Translations under genes and position numbers: made by a program
DNA from: Microcebus murinus
Lineage: Eukaryota > Chordata > Mammalia > Primates > Cheirogaleidae
Length of the DNA stretch: 64,000 nt
Assembly (NCBI RefSeq): GCF_040939455.1
Contig: NC_134106.1
Span: 37,346,001-37,410,000, forward strand
Reading direction: 5' to 3'
The notes under the pieces: model-generated
Told to the model about the DNA's origin: nothing
What the model saw: the letters and a program-made list of their open reading frames with translations, nothing else
Databases searched by the model: none
Part shown: piece by piece, positions 56,060-64,000 of the stretch
How positions within the stretch are numbered: the stretch's first letter is position 1
Layout of the letters: every line of letters begins with the position of its first letter

Positions 56060-57262
56060 AGATACTGTATAATGCACAAATTACATAGTGGTTTCTGAAG
56101 TTTTTGTAGCTTTCTGCTCACTGAAAGTCTTTTGTGACAGGGAAAGTAATAAAATAATATTTTCAGTTATAGATACCACATTTTCTGATTTAAAACATCT
56201 GATTAAAAAATATATATAAGCTGCACACATTTTTATTTTTGCTGAAATGGTTTTTTGCAAAAAAAAAAAAAAGTTGCTCACCAATTACTAAAATTAAATG
56301 GGGAAGCTCTGGTGGTGGCATTGAGGAGTTAGGAAGCTGGTCTCAGTGGTCTCCAATGCGATCACTTCTATCTGTGCCCGTGAAGGAGCCATTGATTATG
56401 AAAGCAGGGAAGGCCCAGAGCCAGGGCAGACCTTTGTGTGTTCAGCAACAAGGGGATATTTTTGCTGAGTTGGGGTCTCAGACCGAACAGCGTACCCTGG
56501 CCGTGCGGCTGGAGCTGACGTCTAGCTGTAATAAACCTTCTGAGGAACACTTCCTGGCGGTTGTTTATAGTTTGCTTCCAGCATATACACATCTGACACT
56601 TTCCGGCTTTAAAGATGCACAAAACTCCCCATCAGTTGTAGGGAGTGAGACAGAGTCTTGAGCTGCCTGGGGACAAATATCAGGGTCTTCCTGGGGCCAA
56701 CAGCAGCAGCAGAACGGGGCCTGGCTGTGGCTGTGGCAGACAGAGAGCAAAGGCTCCTCTGAGGACAGCCAGCGATGCCTCGGTTGAAGGAGTCCCTTTC
56801 GCCAGCTCTGACACGGTCCCCAGCCAGAATCCACCAATCAGATCAGAGACCTTGCCAGCTCGGCCCAGCAGGTGGGCGTGTGCATGTTCTGGGCCCTTGC
56901 CCAGGCTGGCCGGCATTGCTGACAGGCTGCAACCGTGGTCTTGGAAGGGCAGGTTCGGGGGGTGGCTCAGTGCTGATACAGCCTGTGCTGGATTGCCCCA
57001 GAAGGTCACCAGCATGGCCACCACAGTGAGCCGAAAAGCTCAACAGGGAGCTTGTAGAGAGCTACCAGAAGGCCATGGGATGCTGCGGGTCTCATCATTA
57101 AAGAGACTGCAGTCCCCTGTAATGCTTGTTGTCTGCTCAGCCTTTGGGGGTACTTGAGTGTGTATCCTGTGCAGGAGGGGATGTTAGAAGGCAGGCAGGC
57201 TGTGCTTAGATCGTGGAGTCTCTGTATTCTTGGTTCCAGGCGTTCTCTATCTCCTTCGGAAT
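56060..57262. other. Unrecognised single-copy sequence
   Basis: The middle (56500-57030) is GC-rich with some CpGs. Frames of 170 (plus) and 114 (minus) codons overlap each other and have no recognisable domain; I do not call a gene. A 13-base A-run lies at 56260-56272. Confidence 0.4.
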
Positions 57263-57264
57263 TT

Positions 57265-57941
57265 CTAGGCATCACACCAAAAGTGCAGGCAGCAAAAGCA
57301 AAAATAGGCAGGTGTGACGACATCAAACTAAAAAGCTTCTGCACAGCAAAGGAAACAATCAACAAAATGAAAAGGCAACCTATGGAAAATATTTGCAAAG
57401 CATATTTCCAATAAGGGGTGAATATCCAAAATATATGTGGAACTCATGCAACTAAATATGCAAAACATAAATAATACGATTAAAAAATGGGCAGAGGACC
57501 TGAATAGACATTTTTCCAAAGAAGACATACAAATGTCCAAAAGATATTTGAAAAGGTGCTCAATATCACTAATCATCAGGAAATACAAATCAAAACCACA
57601 GGGAGATACCACTCACGCCTGTTAGAATGACTATTATCAAAAAGTCAAAAGATAATGTGTTGGCGGGGAAGTGGAGAAAAGGGAACCCTTACACACTGTT
57701 GGTGGGAGTGTAAATTGGTACAGCCATTATGGAAAATAGTGTGGAGCTTCCTTAAAAAATTAAAAATAGAACCACGCTATGATCCAGCAATCCCACTTTT
57801 GTGTATGCATTCAAAGGAAATAAAATCACTATCTCAAATAAAAATATGCACACCCATGTTTGCTGCAACATTATTCGCAACAGCCAAGATTTGGAAACAA
57901 CTTATATGTCTGTTGACAGATGAATGGATAAAGAACATGTT

Positions 57942-57982
<41 letters not shown>

Positions 57983-58516
57983 GAATATTATTCAGCCCTA
58001 AAGAAGAAGGAAATCCTGCCATTTGCAACAACATGGATGAACCAGAAGGACATTATGCTAAGTGAAATGAGGCAGACACAGAAAATCAGACACTGCATGA
58101 TCTCACTTCATCATCATGGGGAATCTTAAAAAGTCAAACTCCTCGAAACAGAGAGTGGAAGATCATTACTAGGGGCTGAGGAGTGGGGGTGATGGGGAGA
58201 TGCTGGTCAGAGGGTACAAATTTGCAGTTATAAGATGAATAAGTTCTGGAGACATAATGTACAGCATGGTGCTAATGTATAGCATAGTTAATAATTATGT
58301 ATTATATTCTTGAAATTTGCTAACGGAGTAGATCTTAAGTATTCTCAACACACAGAAAAAAACTAGGTGACTAGGTGAGGTGGCTATGTTAATTAGCTTG
58401 ACTGCAGTCATCATTTCACAACGTATACATGTATCAGAACATCATGGCGTATAACTTGAATATAAGCAATTTTTTTCATTTGACAATTTTAAACCTCAAT
58501 AAAGTTGAAAAAAATA
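57265..58516 (+). mobile_element. L1MA/PB-type LINE-1 3' portion, sense, 5'-truncated
   Basis: Late ORF2 and the whole 3' UTR are present: gacgacatcaaactaaaaag, aaaatgggcagaggacctga, gagataccactcacgcctgt, gatccagcaatcccactttt, aatattattcagccctaaag, gatgaaccagaaggacatta, then the 3' UTR with gaggtggctatgttaattag and a short A-rich end (aataaagttgaaaaaaat). ORF2 is broken by substitutions, deletions and a CA expansion. This is the best preserved L1 in the window. Confidence 0.93.
57945..57980. repeat. (AC)18 microsatellite inside L1
   Basis: A pure 36-base AC tract replaces a short alternating segment (tatacacacac) of L1 ORF2. It is long enough to be polymorphic. Confidence 0.97.
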
Positions 58517-59115
58517 CTCAGCCCAGGGCAACTTGCTATAAAGTCTTTCTTTTCTCGTGCTGTTTCCCACCCGTCACAGACAGAGGTGCGGGAGCCTCTG
58601 AGGCCAGACCGATGCTTTTTTGCCTTTGAAGTTGCTCGGGAGAAAGGAGCCAGGAGGAGCTGATGTAGGAAGTTAGCTCATCCCTTCCCACTGAGCCAAC
58701 TCTGGTTTATCGTTCAGATCCCGCCCTGCCCGGCCACATCTGTGTACATTTACTTATTCCTCACATCCGTATTGTGGGCGTGGGTATTTTTCTCCCCGAC
58801 TGATTCTTTCAAAACCTTGCCCCAAGCAGGAGGCTTTTAAGACTGTTTAGTCCAAATGGTTTGCCAACCCAGCCACCTGAGCAGACTCCACAGAGAGCTG
58901 GATTCCGGCTCTGGTCCCTACAGATGTTCTGTCGGCTCTTGGGCCCTAGAACTAGGAAGCTGGCCTGGCCAGAGACGGCCCGAGCGCCAGAGTGACCTCA
59001 TCCTTGGGCCTGGTAAAGGGCGCAGAGACCCGAGTGTGCAGGAACGAGCCTGGCTGCTGGGAGCTCAGTGGACTGTGGATTTGGCTGGGTTTTTTTAGAT
59101 AGTGCATCTAATAAA
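58517..59115. other. Single-copy sequence
   Basis: Nothing recognised. Confidence 0.4.
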
Positions 59116-59119
59116 AATG

Positions 59120-59365
59120 ACTCACAGGAAAGAGGCAGATAGCCCTGGCTTCAAATCCTGAACCATCACAAACTGAGTAACCTTGGGTTACTTGCTTTAT
59201 GTGTTTGAGCTTAGTTTCCCTGTCTGTGAAGTGGGACTATAATGACACCAGCCATGGTGTTTGTCATGAGAAATAATAGAGACCATGTGTGTGGAGTTCA
59301 TAGCTCAGGAACAGGAACCCGGGAAACTCTCAATCAGTGGTAGCGATTGTTATTAGGACCGTATC
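59120..59365 (+). repeat. MIR SINE, sense, near full length
   Basis: ccctggcttcaaatcctgaa, aactgagtaaccttgggtta, cttagtttccctgtctgtga, gtgggactataatgacacca and tggtagcgattgttattagg. Confidence 0.88.
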
Positions 59366-59424
59366 GAGGGGAGAGTCTGCAAGTGTTTCTTTCCAGAAAT
59401 TTCCTAGAGAAGGCAATGTTTTTC

Positions 59425-59595
59425 TCTCAACTCTGGCCACACATCAGAATCCCATGAAGTGGTTTTAAAAATACATTTGCCTGGTTTTTCAATCCTGGCG
59501 ATTCCGATTTGTGTGTCTCACGTGGTGCCCTGGAATCTGTATTTTTCAAAGTGCTCCTGGTGACGTGCCTGCTGGTGTAACCCAAAGGAATGACC
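59425..59595 (+). mobile_element. MER5-like hAT-Charlie element
   Basis: ctctcaactctggccacaca, tcagaatcccatgaagtggt, ttttaaaaatacatttgcct, gattccgatttgtgtgtctc and gaatctgtatttttcaaagt follow the MER5 order (short non-autonomous hAT). The right terminus is decayed. Confidence 0.72.
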
Positions 59596-59599
59596 TTCC

Positions 59600-60650
59600 C
59601 TGAGCAGAATTTCAGGCACTGGTGCGGGATGCTAGGTGGTGGGGTGGGGAGGGCAGGTTTGCAGGGCAGGGAGGGCCATTTTCTGGGGACTCTGAGATCA
59701 ATCACATCTTGTGATTATCGCTGTCTGTTCTGGGGGTCCTGGAATCCACTCCATTCTGTGTCTCCTCCTCCTTCCTGCAGCGCGTGAGGCAGATGGTGCT
59801 GGGTCGCTAGTGCTGGGGGCTGAGGCGGCCGGGGACACAGATGCCCTCATCCCGCTGTGCTCAGGCAGGCCCACCCCACCTTTCTCGGCAGCACTTCCAA
59901 AACTTTGCCTGGAGTCCCCGCCTTGGAGAGCTTTCTTACCCATCTGTTCTGCTGTGTTTCCCTTGCTCATCCCTGCTGCCCTCAACCCTGCCTGCATCAC
60001 TCCCTCTGTCCTGTGGGACCTGACTTCTAGCTGGCTGTAATTTGGGGAAGCTTTCTTGTTGAAATGAGGCTGCCCCCCAAACAGAGCTGGGTATGGTCTT
60101 AAAGAAAATTCCAATCTTACCTATCATCCCAGTTAAGTTTGTTTCTGGTGGTTAATGGGAAATGGAGAGGTGACCCTGAGCAGCGTTCTAGGTTTGTCTC
60201 CCACGGAGCCCAAAGACAGGGATATACCTGTGGACCAGCTCCTGAGAACGTCCCCAGTATTGGAACAGTGGTGAGTTGGGGAAATCAGAACAATATCAGG
60301 GTTCTCCCTGAGAATCAGAGTTCCAGTTTCTGTATTTTAATTTGCTCCGCATCTAATTTCTTTTCTACCATATTTCAATTCTCTCTAGCCCTGGGTCACT
60401 GCACTGATTTAAATGGATGGCCTAAGAGGTCATTATAGATGGAGTCACAAGCCTGTGGGCTTTTATCGTGCTAAGATGTTTTTTCTTTTCCATAAATTAA
60501 TATGCCAATTATCACGTACCCACAAGTGATAGCCAAAAGAAATCGGGCAGTGGAACTGACAGAAATTAGGTAGCAATCCTAAGTATGCCATCTCTGCTTT
60601 CTGAGACATTCCTTCTCTCCTTCTCCCCTCCTCTTCCCTTCTTTTTCTTT
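59600..60650. other. Single-copy sequence
   Basis: No supported gene. A pyrimidine-rich run lies at 60608-60665. Confidence 0.38.
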
Positions 60651-60654
60651 CTTT

Positions 60655-60955
60655 TCATTTTTCATTGTATCTGTAGGGAACGCTATCAGCTATATCCAGT
60701 CCCATAGCTTTAAATATCTCCTATATACTGATGATTCTCAAGTTTTCACTGCTGTCCAAACCTCTCCTCTGAACTTCAGACATATATCCAACAGTCTGGG
60801 TGTCCATCAGGCTTCTCACACTTCTGATATGCAAAACTGAACTCCTGGTTTTCCTCCCCAAATCTGCTCTTTCTGCCATCCTCATCCTCACTGTCATGGA
60901 GGGCACCTGGCACACAATGGGTGCCCAATAAATATTTACACAAGGAAGAATAAGA
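60655..60955 (+). repeat. LINE-2-class 3' fragment, sense
   Basis: atatactgatgattctcaag, cctctcctctgaacttcaga, catatatccaacagtctggg, aaaactgaactcctggtttt, ctgctctttctgccatcctc, and the end gcacctggcacacaatgggt with gcccaataaatatttacac. Confidence 0.75.
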
Positions 60956-61245
60956 CTATGAAAAGCTTATACTGTAATGCTTGGAGTCAGGAGTGGATCC
61001 ATTCCCAACTCTGTAGCCAAGAAGGTGCATGTCATCAGATGAGTTGCTCACCTTGCTCTACCTGGCTAGAATGTGGATGGTGCTACTTAATCTTTCATGG
61101 CTTGTGCCAGGACTTAGGAGAGATGTGTGCTGTATAAATGCAAGGCCTTACATCATGCACCTTCTCCAGTGTTCAGTGCCCCTGTTTTCCTGCAGCTGCA
61201 CATGGATATTTTACCCAGCTTTAATTCAAGACTGCGTGACACATC
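60956..61245. other. Unrecognised sequence between L2-class pieces
   Basis: cttggagtcaggagtggatc resembles a MIR start but the rest does not follow clearly. Confidence 0.35.
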
Positions 61246-61249
61246 TCTA

Positions 61250-61620
61250 TCTTGTCTACCCAAGTGATTTCTCAGTGTGCTCCTTCCCTCCGAGGAGACA
61301 GACTTCCTCACTGTCTCAGGAACGTGCCATCACCTTCCTGCCTGTAAGTCTCCTCTCCTGGAATGCCCTCCTCTATGGCCTAAGCCCTGCCAGACTCTTC
61401 CTACCTTTGAAGGCCTCGATCCCTGTGCGACCCCCTGCAGGGTCCCCATCCGTGCAGCTGCACAGATCACATGCTTCTCTGCTTTCTCCTGTACTGACCC
61501 ACACTGGATTTCACCCTGCTTCATTTCGCATGTGCTCATCTCACTTCCTTAGAGATTGTAACGTCTTGAGGCCAAGACATTTGTTTCTCATTCTCTTGCA
61601 TCCCCATAGTACATAATATG
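61250..61620 (+). repeat. LINE-2 3' fragment, sense
   Basis: tctcctctcctggaatgccc, tccgtgcagctgcacagatc region, then cttagagattgtaacgtctt, gaggccaagacatttgtttc and ttgcatccccatagtacata, matching the end of L2 (usually gcaagctccttgagggcagg, tgtatccccagtgcctagca). Confidence 0.72.
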
Positions 61621-61634
61621 AAACAACTGGGTCC

Positions 61635-62600
61635 TTATTTTTTGCAAATTAAAAAACAAAATTCTGGTAAAATACACATAACATAAAATTGACCATTGTA
61701 CCCATTGTGGAGTGTATAGTTCAGTGTAAATTAAGTACGTTTGCATTGTTGTGCATCCAGTCTCCAAGTGTGTGGTTCAGTGATAGTAAGTATGTTTGCA
61801 TTGTTGATTGTTCTCCAATTTCCAGAACACCTTTCCTCGCAAATCTGAAACTCTGGACCCATTAAACACTAACTTCCATTCTCGCTTCATTCAGCCCCTG
61901 GAAACCACTCTACTATTTTCTGTCTCTTTGAAGTTTACTACTCTAGATATCTCACATAATTGGAATCATACAGTATTCATCTTTTTGTGACTGGCTTGTT
62001 TCACTTAGCATAAGGTCCTCAGGGTTCATCCGTGTTATGGCATGCATCAGAATTTCCTTTCTTTTTAAGATTGAATAATATTCCACTGTATGTACAGACC
62101 ACAGTTTGTTTTTCTGTTGATGGATGCTTGGGCTGCCTCCACCTTTTGGCAATTGTGAATAACGCTGCTATGAACAGGGGTATACAAATATCTCTGTGAG
62201 ACCCTGCTTTCAATTCTTTTGGGTATATATCCAGAAATGGAATTGCTCGATCATATAGTAATTCTATTTTTAATTTTTTGAGGAAAATTATCGTGCCACA
62301 TTATCGTTCATAGTGGTAGCACTATTTTACATTCCTACCACCTGTGTACAAAGGTTCCAATTCTTTTCTTTTATTTTTTTTATAGTAGCCACAGTTTGCT
62401 TTTCTGTAATGATTAGTGAGTGATATTAAACATCTTTTCAAGTGCTTACTGGCCATTTGTATTTCTTCTTTGGAGAAATGACAGTTCAAGACCTTTGCCC
62501 ACTTTTAAATCAGGTCTTGTTGCTGTTGAGTTGCAGGGGTTCTATATATATTTTCTGGATATTAACCCGTTATCAGATAAATGATTTGCAACAACTAGGT
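61635..62600 (-). mobile_element. L1M-type LINE-1 3' portion, antisense
   Basis: The plus strand shows the inverse of an L1 3' UTR and ORF2 end: ttctggtaaaatacacataa, aaaattgaccattgtaccca, cacataattggaatcataca, ctggcttgtttcacttagca, aataatattccactgtatgt, gaataacgctgctatgaaca, tgggtatatatccagaaatg and cattcctaccacctgtgtac. It is 5'-truncated and non-coding through many indels. Confidence 0.92.
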
Positions 62601-62734
62601 ACTTTTGATAGGGAACGCATTGGTAATCATTGACTGAGTATTGCAGGAGCCTGCACCGGACTCAGGGTCCTGAAATGCTAGCTGGCAGACAATTCGAAAG
62701 AAATGTTTTAAATGTATGGATATATGCTAGTTTC
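62601..62734. other. Single-copy sequence
   Basis: Nothing recognised. Confidence 0.4.
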
Positions 62735-62885
62735 CATCTCATGTAAAACCAGCAACAACCCTGTAAGGTATGCAGTGTCACTTCCATTTTGCAAATGAGG
62801 AAATTAAGGCTCAGAGAAGTCAAATAATTTATTCAGGGTTCCCCGGCCTAGTACGGGGCAGAACCAGGATGTGAAGCCGATTCTA
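62735..62885 (-). repeat. MIR SINE, antisense
   Basis: aacaaccctgtaaggtatgc, attttgcaaatgaggaaatt, aaggctcagagaagtcaaat and ggcagaaccaggatgtgaag. Confidence 0.9.
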
Positions 62886-63792
62886 TGTGACTCCCTGCGT
62901 CACCCCCTGCACCTCCAGGCTGCGTGAGAGAGAGCAAGCAAGCTTCACACACGTGTTGCTCATCACTCTTCTTCTCTGGCTTTCATTAAAGAAACCCCTG
63001 TGCCTGGCAAGCAGGCCACTGCCAGCATCCCTGACTCTGCAAATCGCGATCTTCATCCACGTTTGAGTGTCGGCATGACTCACATACCTGGGGTTCCTTT
63101 GCCCAGTCGTCACTGGGAGATCAGATACTCATCTCTCCTGTTTCTAGCTTGGGTCTTCTCAGAGCTGCTCACCCACATTAATCAATTCCATTCAACAGGA
63201 AGCTTGTACTGGGCAGGAAAGGCTCAGTGTGCTGGATTCAGGGGGAAGGGAAGACACCGCCCCGCCCTAAAGGAGTGGACTCTAGGGGTGCCAGATTGGG
63301 CGGCAAAGGCAACCGAAGGGCAATGAGAGATATTGTGCTTTTGAAAACCAAGTAAAATGGTGTAGTGTAGGCTATCAGAACTCTGAAAACAGAGAGGGAA
63401 CAAGATTTTAATATGTTCTTGAACCACATTCCCTGACCCACTGTAGGTATGTGCTCAGAAAAGCCAATCTAACATTAGGCTGAGCAAAACATATTTAGGA
63501 AGGATATATGCTACAAACAAATTGTACAGTTCGGCCCATAGCCAAGAGATGTGATCTTTGGATGATGCGTTATTCTAGCCCCTAGGCTCAGTTGACATGG
63601 GAATCGAATGGGCATGATTGGCATGTGGCTTGTAGCTCAGAGGATGCAGTTCTGCTATAGCACACAGCCCAGCACTCAGATGAATGCCCAACATAAATTA
63701 AGGGAAGTTGTTATGACAGGGCTTCACCAGTCTCAAAGATGGATCCCATGGTACTGGATAGGAAATGACATTCATACAATGTGGGTTGTGTA
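62886..63792. other. Single-copy sequence
   Basis: Nothing recognised. Confidence 0.4.
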
Positions 63793-63794
63793 TT

Positions 63795-64000
63795 TTTTTT
63801 TAACATTACAGCACCTATAATGAACATTTAATAAATATTTTATGAACACTATCTCATTTAATTTTTGTAAGAATACATCAACTGTAGGTACTATTATTAG
63901 TGAAGCAAAATGAATTCTCCAGAATCTCACAACTGGTGGACGATGGAACTCAGACGTGAACATGATTCTGCTTTGTTCCGAAGTCTTTGCTCTCACATGC
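63795..64000 (-). repeat. MIR SINE, antisense, running to the window edge
   Basis: tgaacatttaataaatattt, gaacactatctcatttaatt, gtaggtactattattagtga, tcacaactggtggacgatgg and gaactcagacgtgaacatga; the end may continue beyond the window. Confidence 0.82.

Noticed and set aside
56645..57157. 170-codon plus-strand open frame as a gene
   Set aside because: GC-rich sequence with overlapping frames on the opposite strand; composition is Ser/Pro/Arg/Gly-rich without any motif, and no start context or neighbouring exon supports it.

Overview
This window looks like mammalian nuclear DNA, most likely from a strepsirrhine (lemur-type) primate. The primate assignment rests on Alu elements. The copy at 515-845 carries the linker and right-arm variants I associate with lemur Alus (agctcacagtaacctc, ttggccaattaatttc, agtgctaggattacag), and the short copy at 2619-2782 ends in the lemur-type right arm (gctgtgagctaggctg). 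Nothing bacterial, organellar or viral-genome-like was seen.

I found no intact protein-coding gene, no convincing coding exon, and no tRNA, rRNA or known small-RNA gene. The window is intergenic or deep-intronic sequence. About a third to a half is recognisable interspersed repeat; the rest is single-copy sequence I cannot assign. The long open frames (for example 177 to 209 codons near 14.7 and 28.9 kb) overlap MIR, LTR or DNA-transposon sequence or lack any recognisable domain, so they are not called as genes.

Layout. 1-8.9 kb: single-copy sequence with two lemur Alus. 9.0-10.7 kb: an L1M fragment interrupted by a poly-A-tailed retro-insertion that carries an Alu monomer. 12.6-13.0 kb: antisense LINE fragment. 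14.9-15.65 kb: a MaLR-type LTR split by a 346-bp inverted-repeat DNA transposon with a TA target duplication. 15.9-23.5 kb: old LINE 3' fragments, a sense MaLR LTR, and CA/TA-rich simple repeats. 24-33 kb: a dense series of MIR and L2 relics and one old LTR-like repeat. 33.7-36.3 kb: two antisense Alus around an old LINE fragment. 38-42.7 kb: DNA-transposon relics (MER20-like, a hAT-like AT-rich element, and an internally deleted Tigger1 with a broken transposase). 42.8-51 kb: MIR, L2 and hAT relics. 52.6-53.2 kb: a processed pseudogene of ribosomal protein S7. 54-64 kb: L1 3' ends in both orientations, two sense Alus, L2, MER5-like and MIR relics.

Because there are no working genes, there is no pathway to reconstruct. 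The useful content is the history of insertions: old L2/MIR, then MaLR LTRs and Tigger/hAT elements, then L1M, Alu monomers and AluJ-like copies, then the lemur-specific Alus and the DNA transposon nested in the LTR. Family names come from recalled consensus features, not a database search. Boundaries of old repeats are good to roughly 10-50 bp.
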